A stretch of DNA of 5,670 nucleotides. Source: Bacteroidota bacterium. Its GTDB lineage: Bacteria > Bacteroidota > Ignavibacteria > Ignavibacteriales > Melioribacteraceae. Shown here one piece after another: positions 1-5,670 of the stretch (position 1 is its first letter; every line of letters begins with the position of its first letter). Position numbers and translations under genes: made by a program. The DNA lies in contig JAKAMS010000183.1 of NCBI GenBank assembly GCA_021812745.1, forward strand, positions 1-5,670, read 5' to 3'. Under the pieces are notes generated by a model. The model did no database searches. It was not told where the DNA came from and worked only from the letters and a program-made list of their open reading frames with translations.

Positions 1-242
1 GTGAAATAAACCTTATGTTCGGGAATGTCGTAATTCACTTTTACTTTTCTGTTTTCAATAAACTTTACGTTGTAATTATCGGCATAAAAGAGATCGGAAA
101 TCGTTACACCGTCGGAAATGCCGGCAGTAAGGTTAACGGGTTTGATAATGTCTTTTATGCTTGTTGTTGAAGGAGAGTTTTGAGCAGATATCGAAAGAGA
201 AAAGAGAAACAAAAAAAAGTATAAAGATTTTATGCGGCGCAT
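1..242 (-). CDS. Secreted protein of unknown family, N-terminal 80 residues (3' end beyond the window)
   Basis: The reading frame opens with ATG at 242 and stays open to the left edge, so the C-terminus is missing. The N-terminus is a clear Sec signal peptide: MRRIKS, then a hydrophobic core rich in Leu and Phe (residues 7-18), then a likely signal peptidase I site ending SISA before Gln21. The mature part begins with a Ser/Thr/Pro-rich linker (QNSPSTTS). It continues as a segment that looks like beta strands and contains ISDLFYADNYNVKF. I do not recognise the family. A beta-sandwich domain at the front of an extracellular enzyme or surface protein is possible, but only as a guess. The start is supported by GGAG six bases upstream. 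It lies 76 bases after the stop of the cobalamin-binding gene on the same strand, so read-through from that gene is possible. Secretion is well supported; function is not. Confidence 0.72.
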   Translation of the reverse strand, partial: MRRIKSLYFFLFLFSLSISAQNSPSTTSIKDIIKPVNLTAGISDGVTISDLFYADNYNVKFIENRKVKVNYDIPEHKVYF

Positions 243-248
243 TGAATT

Positions 249-252
249 CTCC
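249..252 (-). promoter_or_regulatory. Ribosome binding site (GGAG) for the secreted protein
   Basis: On the minus strand GGAG lies six bases before the ATG at 242 (GGAGAATTCAATG). It fixes the start of the secreted protein and is one of only two convincing Shine-Dalgarno sequences in the window. Confidence 0.6.
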
Positions 253-318
253 AACTGAAAAAATTAGCTGCTTGTAAAATATGAAATTCCGGCTGTATTT
301 GAGAATTGTATAAATTGA

Positions 319-963
319 TTAGTGTTTATGCCGCGCCGCTAAATATTTATCCAATCCGTTGAGGCATGTAATGTAAGAAACATTTTCATAACCGGATAAA
401 ATGTTTGAATGAACTTCAGAGAGAGCTTGTCCCCCAACTAAAATTTCTTGTTCGGGAAAATTTTCTTTAATAGTCTGAACAAATTTTATCAATCTGTTTA
501 TGTTCATATAAAAGCTGCTTGAAATTCCTACCACATCCGGTTTCTTGTCTTGTATCAGTCGAATAATTTCTTGCTCGGGTGTATTTGATCCGACATATAT
601 TGTATTCCAGCCGTTAGCGCTAAAATAACCGGCAACCATCCGCGCACCAAGATCGTGAAATTCTTTGTCAATGCAAGTAATCAAAGCCAACTTGCCGATT
701 TTTTTTTCATTAACAAAAGAAGTTGAGACAAATTCGATCAAACCTTCGGTAATATTTGTTGCAACATGCTCGTCGGCAATAGAACATTTTTCTTTTTCCC
801 ACATCTGTCCTATGCGGTACATCGAGCGCTGAAAGAGTTCCATGTAAATCTCTTTGATGCTGACGTTATTCTGAATTAACCTCTGGACAATCTGAGCGCA
901 CTGTGTTTTATCGCCATCGAGCAAAGCATTGAGATAATGAAGGTAGACTGCTTCTGAAATCAT
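319..963 (-). CDS. Stand-alone cobalamin (B12)-binding protein, CarH/LitR-like sensor module without DNA-binding domain
   Basis: This is a soluble two-part protein: a helical cap domain (about residues 5-80 of 214) followed by a Rossmann-type B12-binding domain (about 90-210). Numbered from the ATG at 963, the cap carries W55-x9-E65-H66 (RIGQMWEKEKCSIADEHVATN). In CarH-type photoreceptors this signature packs over the adenosyl group of adenosylcobalamin. The Rossmann part has E101-x-H103-x2-G106, where His103 is the expected lower axial cobalt ligand, then GISSS (146-150) and VGG (176-178), matching the usual E/D-x-H-x2-G, S-x-L/T and GG motifs. No MerR-type helix-turn-helix precedes the cap, so it cannot be a complete CarH repressor. 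It may act through a partner, or be a corrinoid carrier. The start is uncertain. A TTG at 1023, one base after the upstream stop, would add 20 residues, but these lie outside the cap domain, and neither start has a good ribosome binding site. It is probably co-transcribed with the PAP2-like gene upstream. Confidence 0.85.
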   Translation of the reverse strand: MISEAVYLHYLNALLDGDKTQCAQIVQRLIQNNVSIKEIYMELFQRSMYRIGQMWEKEKCSIADEHVATNITEGLIEFVSTSFVNEKKIGKLALITCIDKEFHDLGARMVAGYFSANGWNTIYVGSNTPEQEIIRLIQDKKPDVVGISSSFYMNINRLIKFVQTIKENFPEQEILVGGQALSEVHSNILSGYENVSYITCLNGLDKYLAARHKH

Positions 964-1024
964 TTTAACCGAAAAATTAGTTTCACCAGTTTCTAAACGA
1001 AAAAAGGGTGCAAATGATTCCAAA

Positions 1025-1672
1025 TCAAGAATTGTTTTTAACTCTTTTTTTGTTGATTAAACGAGAGATCCGGTAACTGGTATAAGCAAAGAATGGAGCG
1101 GCAAGAACGTCAATTGTATAATGAACATGCTGAAGAAGTACAAATGAAGCCACTAAGAATGTGCAAACCAAGAAAACTACTTTTAGTTTTTTACTTTTTG
1201 CTGTCAAGAAAAAGAGAAACATTGTTGATGTATGTCCCGAAAAGAAAAGATCGCGCAATAATGTTGTGCCGCCGCCAAAAAATTCAACAAAGGGATCGGT
1301 CAAAGGAATTATTTGAACGGGCGCGTTTAACGGAAGAAAATAGATTGTAATTATTCTAAGTGCCGCAATTAAAGTATATGACTGAAGTGCGGTCAGCATT
1401 CTTGCCGGATGGAAAGTCAAAAAAACCAGTGCTGTGATCAATCCTCCGTAAATCAAAATAAAAGTTAACCATGTTAGATCAACCGGATTAAAAGAAGAAA
1501 GAAAAGGATCGTTGAAAGAAAATCCCGGTCGGTGCTCATTATAAGCGAGAAAATTTGCCAGGAAGAAGAGAACAAGCGCAAGCAAAATGAGTGTGATTAA
1601 AGTTTTTATTCTGAAAACTCTGTCTGATAAAGCTTCTTGCCAGACCGATTTTATGTAGAGAAGTTTATTCAA
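1025..1672 (-). CDS. PAP2_C / sphingomyelin-synthase-like integral membrane protein
   Basis: A 215-residue inner-membrane protein with about six hydrophobic segments (roughly 23-43, 66-87, 94-113, 142-158, 164-181 and 186-203). The catalytic signature of the PAP2_C group is intact: RDLFFSGHTSTMF with His147, and HYTIDV with His184 and Asp188. Together these form the His-His-Asp triad used by sphingomyelin synthases and related enzymes to move or remove phospho-head-groups on lipids. Arg106 in RIITIYFLPLNAP may belong to the conserved block before the active site. The likely role is as a lipid phosphatase or head-group phosphotransferase acting at the membrane surface; the substrate cannot be read from sequence. 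Translation appears to start at TTG (1672), directly preceded by an in-frame TAA, with no Shine-Dalgarno. No usable later start leaves the first helix intact. The next gene begins 1 or 61 bases downstream, depending on its start, which suggests one transcript. A classic acid-phosphatase-type PAP2 enzyme is less likely because the longer KxxxxxxRP motif is absent. Confidence 0.85.
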   Translation of the reverse strand: MNKLLYIKSVWQEALSDRVFRIKTLITLILLALVLFFLANFLAYNEHRPGFSFNDPFLSSFNPVDLTWLTFILIYGGLITALVFLTFHPARMLTALQSYTLIAALRIITIYFLPLNAPVQIIPLTDPFVEFFGGGTTLLRDLFFSGHTSTMFLFFLTAKSKKLKVVFLVCTFLVASFVLLQHVHYTIDVLAAPFFAYTSYRISRLINKKRVKNNS

Positions 1673-1699
1673 TTATTTTTTAGAATTTCTTAAAATGAC

Positions 1700-1769
1700 G
1701 CCAAGAAAATAGTGAAAGTAAAAGATAACTTCTATAATAAGTTATAAACCGCGTCAGAAATTTTTTGGC
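1700..1769. repeat. Concentric double inverted repeat in the leader of the PAP2-like/B12 gene pair
   Basis: Two inverted repeats share a centre near 1735. The inner one is a perfect 7-base dyad, ATAACTT (1725-1731) and AAGTTAT (1739-1745), with a 7-base spacer CTATAAT. The outer one pairs GCCAA-G-AAAAT (1700-1710) with ATTTTTTGGC (1760-1769), giving 10 base pairs with one bulged G at 1705. The unpaired stretches between inner and outer arms are 14 bases on each side. The element ends 28 bases before the TTG start of the PAP2-like gene. It could be a protein-binding operator (the spacer looks like a -10 box) or, if transcribed, a 70-base hairpin in the leader RNA. Function is inferred only from symmetry and place. 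The AT-rich arms could partly arise by chance. Confidence 0.4.
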
Positions 1770-1831
1770 ACCCACAGTTAATTATTCTTACTAAATGCAG
1801 CCCGGCTGAAAAAATGAATTTGAAAAAATTA

Positions 1832-2296
1832 TTAATTCAGCTTTCCAAAAATTTTCATGAAAAAAGCGGTTGTTCTATGGAAAAAGTCGGCGTTTTTAAT
1901 GAACATCATTGGGCAGCCGGAACGGATGACTGATAATCCATTCTCTTCGCCGAGTTTTGCGGCTTCTTCAGAAAAACTTCCGTTGCCAAACGAACGGTGA
2001 AACCAAATTTTTGGAATTCCATTTTCAATACATTGTCTTACAACATCAACAGAAACCGCCGGACTAGTTGCTATAAATACCGCGTCCGGTTTTTTAGGTG
2101 TTGAGCTTAATGTAGGGTAACATTTATCTCCCTCAATCTGATCTGCAAACGGATTGATGGGATAAATAGTGTAACCGGCAGATTTAAATTTTTTGTAAAT
2201 AGGGTTACCCACTTCACCCTTTGGTTTACGTGATACACCTGCAATTGCAATAATTCTTTGCGAAAGAAAGTCGTCAACTTTTTCTTTGTAGTTCAT
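1832..2296 (-). CDS. CoA-binding Rossmann-fold protein (CoA_binding_2 / YccU-type)
   Basis: A complete 154-residue cytoplasmic protein, the normal length for this single-domain family. It shows the order typical of CoA-binding domains related to the N-terminal part of succinyl-CoA synthetase alpha: strand and glycine turn IIAIAGVSRKPKGEVGN (15-31), YTIYPINP (42-49), a conserved YPTLSS (60-65), DAVFIATSP (71-79) and a late Cys-Pro, RSGCPMMF (125-132). Members bind CoA or another nucleotide through the glycine turn. The cellular role of the family is not established. The stretch after KIWF reads HRSFGNGSFSEEA, where relatives usually have a Gln and then a Gly before the Glu-Glu-Ala helix, so the binding loop seems altered. 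The ATG start is backed by AAGGA at a spacing of 8 bases. It sits 68 bases after the surface-protein gene and 159 bases before the PAP2-like gene, so it may be its own transcription unit. Confidence 0.9.
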   Translation of the reverse strand: MNYKEKVDDFLSQRIIAIAGVSRKPKGEVGNPIYKKFKSAGYTIYPINPFADQIEGDKCYPTLSSTPKKPDAVFIATSPAVSVDVVRQCIENGIPKIWFHRSFGNGSFSEEAAKLGEENGLSVIRSGCPMMFIKNADFFHRTTAFFMKIFGKLN

Positions 2297-2304
2297 AATT
2301 AAAT

Positions 2305-2309
2305 TCCTT
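2305..2309 (-). promoter_or_regulatory. Ribosome binding site (AAGGA) for the CoA-binding protein
   Basis: On the minus strand AAGGA is followed by eight bases (ATTTAATT) and the ATG at 2296. The spacing is good and confirms that start. Confidence 0.6.
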
Positions 2310-2335
2310 GTTGTAATATTTTATTCTTTCTACAC

Positions 2336-2365
2336 AATCTAAAATAAAAAGAAGCGCATTAGATT
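2336..2365. repeat. Short inverted repeat just after the surface-protein stop codon
   Basis: AATCTAA (2336-2342) and TTAGATT (2359-2365) form a perfect 7-base inverted repeat around a 16-base loop. It abuts the TAA stop of the surface-protein gene (2367-2365). On the minus strand it is followed by GTGTAGAAAG, with no run of T, and the stem has only one G-C pair. It is therefore a poor intrinsic terminator. It might slow RNA decay from the 3' end or be chance. Confidence 0.2.
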
Positions 2366-5300
2366 TATAATTTTCTTGCAATAACAATGGGCGTTTTTAT
2401 AATCTCAACATTGCCGGATCCTTCCGCTACGGTTTCAATCAGTAAGATGTAAATTCCTATCCGAAGCGGTTTATTGTTATCATCTAGCCCGTCAAAAATA
2501 AGAGAATTTTTTGATGAAGAGAGACGGTTCTCGGCTAAAGTTCTAACTAAACGACCGCTGCTGTCAAAGACTTTCATTCTAACCTGCGAGAGCGGCTTAG
2601 TTAAATCAAAGTTTATTACTGTGTAATCTTCAAAACCATCGCCATCGGGAGAAAACGGATTCGGATTGATTGTAACTTTAGATTCACGCGAAAGATTTTG
2701 TGAGAAGATTGAATTTTGTCTGCCGGGTGTTCCTCCTTCTGCGCCGACGCAACTACTCCAATTAGTATGGTTGTTAGAATCAAAGAGCGGATTCAATCTT
2801 TCGAGAGATCTGTTTTTTGTAATTACAACATTTTTACTGTGCCAATCAGATGAATATGTGAGTGAATCTAAAGTTGTTCCGTAGAAATCTTTTAGCACAA
2901 TCATCGAAGCGTCGTTTAACAAACTCAGAGAAGAACTGCATGAAATATTAATACGGCTTTCCGTTTTCAGCCATGGGTAATTATTATAGATTAATGAATC
3001 TGCAGCCAGTAAAAAATATTTTTTTGGGGGAAGCATTAAATACGTTTTTGCCAATTTGTATTTATTTGAAGCGCCAATCTTTACTTGCATTCCGGAAAGT
3101 TGTACGGAATCTTCCGAAGAATTAAAGAATTCGATGTATTCGGAATTTTCTTCAGCCGGATCGAACAGAATTTCATTTATTATCAACGCTCCGGAAAAAT
3201 ATTTTGTCAGATTTATTACCGAGTTCTTTATCCCGGGAGTCGCGCCATTTAGACTTACTGACATAGACCAGTTCGCGGAATCGGTTGCCGGTCTATTTAA
3301 GGAAATCCGTTCGAGTGAGAAACCTTTTTCTCCTCCCCAAGAGGAATTGTATTTCATGCTGTCAATTACAGCGTCTCTGAAATCATAAATGATAATCCCA
3401 TCTGCCGGACTTAAAGAGCCGAACTTTGCCTGGAAAAATTTTTTGGGAGGATAGTATAGATAGCGCAGAGAATCGTATGTGATAATTGCAAACTCACCCG
3501 GATTTAATAAAACATCTTTCGTTGTAATTGCCGATTTTGTAGGAGAAGGAAGCAGGTCACTTATCTTCCAGTTTTTTAAATTCACCGGTTCCGCCGAGGC
3601 ATTCACAATCTCAATCCATTCCGATTCGCCCGCTAAAGGATCGTGCATTATTTCATTGATGAGAATTGTGTTCCGTTTCAATCCCGGAATAATATCTGCC
3701 GCAAAAGTATTGTTGAGCGTGTCTTCATCTTCGGCAAATAAAATTTTACATATAATGGTTTTAGTTTCGTTCAATTTTAATTTTGCATTTGAAATAACCA
3801 GAGTTGAATCGCTTGGTAAAATATTCTTTCCAGTTCCTTCGCTAAAGTAATTCAATCTATTATTGGAAAGAATAAAGAATTGAACGGTGAAACCGCCTGA
3901 AGTATTTGTCCCGCTGTTTATAACTTTAGCGGCAAGATTTATTTCGTCATTATAAGCGGGATAAGGAATTTGCGAAGAAATTGATTTAATGAATAGATCA
4001 ATTTTTTTTGAAGTAATACTATTTATTCTTCCCGGTGTACTGAGTTCAAGATCTTTTGACGAGCCCCAATTATTTTTATCTACGGAAGAGGCAGAGATTG
4101 ATTTCCGCTCAAGTGATTTTCCGTACGTACCGCCCCATGATAGTTCATACCGCATCGAATCAATTGTAACATCCCGGGCATCTTTAATAACAATGCCGTC
4201 GGAATCATTGTTCAAGTTTGCGAAGGATGAGATAAGAATCTTTGAGGAAATTACACGGTGAAAGTTTGTTATAGCCGAATCTTTAGCAATTACTAAAAAT
4301 GTTTTGCCCGGAAAAATGTAATCCTTTGATTGAATCTTTGTTTTTGATGGGGTTGTTAAAAGGTCTGTGATTGACCAATTCTCCATGTCAACGCCAAAAT
4401 CCAAATTGTTATATAGTTCAAGCCATTCCGGTTCACCGTTAACCGGATTGTACATTATCTCGTTAAGAAGAATAGACTGCGGGGCATAGCCGGGAAAAAT
4501 GCATAAAGAATATTTGTTGTTACTAAGATCTTCGTCCTTGGCACAGACAATTATTACTTCAAACATTCTTTTGTTTATTAGCTGTTCTATTGAGTAACTA
4601 AAGGCAGTGCTAAATTTTTCTCCGGGCTTAATGCTGTTACCAGCTCCGGGCGTAAATTCCTCAATTTGAATTTTACTTCCGTCTTTGTTGATTTCATCTA
4701 AAACAATTTTGAATGTTACACCTTGTTTCCCAACATTTTGAATGTCAGCTTTCAGGCTTACTTTTTCTCCCGCAATTGGCATGAGTGGAACGGATGAAAA
4801 AGCCGTTACAGCAAGATCATATTTTTTCTGCGAAACAGAATTAACAAAACCCGGAGTTGCTCCATTTAAGCTCTCGGTGGTTTCCCAATTTGTGGAATCT
4901 GATGAAGAGATTACAGGGTCTATTCTTTCTAAGGATTTACCGGAATTGCCTCCCCAGCTGGATTTATACTCAAGCGAATCTATTATACGGCTCAATGAAT
5001 CGAGAAGAATCAATTTGTCTATTGTGTTGTTCATTGTTGGGAACGGTGCGATCAATAAGTGTGGAATCGTAGGATATTTTGCAAAACCCAGTGTGTCTTT
5101 CGCGATTACAAAATATTCTTCCGGCTGAAGAATAACATTATGGTCAATAACTTTAGCTGTGTCTGAATGATTCGCAATTTTATAACCACATAAATTAATT
5201 TGTTTAGTGCTGGCGTTATAAATTTCAACCCACTCCTGTTCGGGCGAAGTTGGTCCGTACATGATCTCGTTTACAACAAGATCGCCCCTACGTTCGTTAA

Positions 5301-5670
5301 TTAGTACACCGTTTATTTTGAAAGAGGCATCGTTGTTTTCCAAATATTCATCCTGTGCAAATTCAACTTTAGCAATGAATTGATTTATACCTTGAACAAA
5401 ATTTGAAATAGTAAATTGAAATTCAGCAGAATCGCCGGAAGCAATTGCGGTTCCGGTTTTTTCACTTATTAACTCCCCGGATTGTCCCACCAAATCGAAA
5501 TTGTTGTCGAGGTAAAGTTTTATTAAATAATTTTGTGCGGAACCGATTCCCAAATTTTCTATTGTGATTTTTGCCATGAAGGTTTTTCCCATCTCGGCAT
5601 ACTTTGAAATAGTTGAAAAATTACTAATTGACAGATCGAAATTTTTTGACACAACGGAATTAATTTTTCC
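2365..5670 (-). CDS. Giant secreted/surface protein with alternating CARDB-like and lamin-tail (LTD) domains and FlgD-like Ig C-terminus (N-terminus beyond the window)
   Basis: This is the C-terminal 1,101 residues of a longer protein. Numbering from the GTG codon at 5652, the domains are: CARDB-like 4-113, LTD 124-273, CARDB-like 277-388, LTD 393-545, CARDB-like 549-656, LTD 661-812, LTD 822-982, FlgD-type Ig 993-1095. Each LTD starts with a hydrophobic strand and NEI(M/L), then E(W/Y)(V/I/L)E(I/L/F), and ends with SLER, NW and TPG-x-x-NS. The C-terminus holds NPNPFSPDGDG, VKVFDSSGRLVRTL-like strands and GIYILLIE. C-terminal Ig domains of this kind often serve for type IX secretion or surface attachment in Bacteroidota relatives, but that role is inferred. 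No enzyme domain is visible; an adhesive, matrix or scaffold role is plausible, and a catalytic domain may lie upstream. The GTG at 5652 is not the start: the six codons before it (GKINSV) are in frame and match the ends of the other LTDs. Confidence 0.88.
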   Translation of the reverse strand, partial: GKINSVVSKNFDLSISNFSTISKYAEMGKTFMAKITIENLGIGSAQNYLIKLYLDNNFDLVGQSGELISEKTGTAIASGDSAEFQFTISNFVQGINQFIAKVEFAQDEYLENNDASFKINGVLINERRGDLVVNEIMYGPTSPEQEWVEIYNASTKQINLCGYKIANHSDTAKVIDHNVILQPEEYFVIAKDTLGFAKYPTIPHLLIAPFPTMNNTIDKLILLDSLSRIIDSLEYKSSWGGNSGKSLERIDPVISSSDSTNWETTESLNGATPGFVNSVSQKKYDLAVTAFSSVPLMPIAGEKVSLKADIQNVGKQGVTFKIVLDEINKDGSKIQIEEFTPGAGNSIKPGEKFSTAFSYSIEQLINKRMFEVIIVCAKDEDLSNNKYSLCIFPGYAPQSILLNEIMYNPVNGEPEWLELYNNLDFGVDMENWSITDLLTTPSKTKIQSKDYIFPGKTFLVIAKDSAITNFHRVISSKILISSFANLNNDSDGIVIKDARDVTIDSMRYELSWGGTYGKSLERKSISASSVDKNNWGSSKDLELSTPGRINSITSKKIDLFIKSISSQIPYPAYNDEINLAAKVINSGTNTSGGFTVQFFILSNNRLNYFSEGTGKNILPSDSTLVISNAKLKLNETKTIICKILFAEDEDTLNNTFAADIIPGLKRNTILINEIMHDPLAGESEWIEIVNASAEPVNLKNWKISDLLPSPTKSAITTKDVLLNPGEFAIITYDSLRYLYYPPKKFFQAKFGSLSPADGIIIYDFRDAVIDSMKYNSSWGGEKGFSLERISLNRPATDSANWSMSVSLNGATPGIKNSVINLTKYFSGALIINEILFDPAEENSEYIEFFNSSEDSVQLSGMQVKIGASNKYKLAKTYLMLPPKKYFLLAADSLIYNNYPWLKTESRINISCSSSLSLLNDASMIVLKDFYGTTLDSLTYSSDWHSKNVVITKNRSLERLNPLFDSNNHTNWSSCVGAEGGTPGRQNSIFSQNLSRESKVTINPNPFSPDGDGFEDYTVINFDLTKPLSQVRMKVFDSSGRLVRTLAENRLSSSKNSLIFDGLDDNNKPLRIGIYILLIETVAEGSGNVEIIKTPIVIARKL
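2707..5670 (-). repeat. Intragenic CARDB-LTD tandem repeat, 269-residue period
   Basis: The NEI motif that opens each LTD falls at residues 128, 397, 666 and 826 of the surface protein (numbered from 5652). The first three are exactly 269 residues (807 bases) apart, so the repeating unit is one CARDB-like plus one LTD domain. The last gap is only 160 because LTD4 follows LTD3 directly, with no CARDB between. Approximate DNA spans are: CARDB1 5643-5314, LTD1 5283-4834, CARDB2 4824-4489, LTD2 4476-4018, CARDB3 4008-3685, LTD3 3672-3217, LTD4 3189-2707. The first codons of the window are the tail of a further LTD. Units are diverged in protein sequence, so the duplications are old; no long identical DNA stretches were noticed. 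Confidence 0.8.

Noticed and set aside
243..318. Promoter or terminator between the B12-binding gene and the secreted-protein gene
   Set aside because: Apart from the GGAG ribosome binding site I found no convincing -35/-10 pair, Bacteroidota TAnnTTTG box or GC-rich hairpin followed by T.
1093..1350. Plus-strand frame of 85 codons rich in Arg and Lys
   Set aside because: It is antisense to the PAP2-like gene, whose catalytic motifs are intact; the composition is what antisense reading of hydrophobic codons gives.
1677..1695. AT-rich near-palindrome just upstream of the TTG at 1672
   Set aside because: It is almost pure A and T with a one-base loop; such symmetry is common by chance in this sequence.
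1798..1808. Short palindrome CAGCCCGGCTG after the CoA-binding gene as an intrinsic terminator
   Set aside because: The stem is 5 bases with a one-base centre, too tight to fold as a hairpin. In the direction of transcription the T run comes before it, not after.
1673..1831. Cobalamin riboswitch ahead of the B12-binding gene pair
   Set aside because: The gap is shorter than a usual cobalamin riboswitch and I do not see its B12-box core (GCCACUG-like) in proper context; only the nested dyad is visible.
2666..5128. Several plus-strand open frames (2666-2884, 3056-3388, 3479-3850, 3989-4261, 4742-5128, 4857-5072), some resembling one another
   Set aside because: They lie antisense inside the surface-protein gene. 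Their mutual similarity (repeated PGV and PP patterns) comes from the repeated LTD coding sequence read backwards. They have no supporting features of their own.

Overview
The window (AT-rich, every supported gene on the minus strand) looks like chromosomal DNA of a Bacteroidota/Ignavibacteriota-type bacterium. This is inferred from a giant secreted protein with lamin-tail repeats and a C-terminal 'PNPFSPDGDG' Ig-like domain, weak or absent Shine-Dalgarno sequences before several genes, and the general flavour of the proteins. No rRNA or other taxonomic marker is present, so the assignment is tentative.

Layout in the direction of transcription (right to left): (1) 5670-2365, the C-terminal 1,100 residues or so of a very large surface protein. 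CARDB-like and lamin-tail (LTD) domains alternate in it with an exact 269-residue spacing, and it ends in a FlgD-like Ig domain. Its true start lies outside the window. (2) 2296-1832, a small Rossmann-fold CoA-binding protein of the YccU type with a good ribosome binding site. (3) A 159-base non-coding gap with a concentric double inverted repeat at 1700-1769. (4) 1672-1025, a six-helix membrane protein of the PAP2_C/sphingomyelin-synthase-like family, apparently starting at TTG. (5) About 963-319, a stand-alone cobalamin-binding protein with the Trp-x9-Glu-His signature of CarH-type B12 photoreceptors but no DNA-binding domain. (6) 242-1, the N-terminus of a secreted protein cut by the left edge.

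Genes 4 and 5 are tightly packed and probably co-transcribed, which pairs a possible B12/light sensor with a membrane-lipid phosphotransferase or phosphatase-like protein. The double dyad lies just upstream of this pair and is the best candidate control element in the window. The surface protein and the CoA-binding protein look like independent neighbours that share only strand. No gene-free stretch exceeds 300 bases. I saw no tRNA, rRNA, CRISPR array, insertion sequence or convincing intrinsic terminator.

The most interesting points are the CarH-like sensor with no DNA-binding domain next to a sphingomyelin-synthase-like enzyme, the 70-base nested dyad ahead of them, and the regular CARDB-LTD repeat protein that plainly extends beyond the window.
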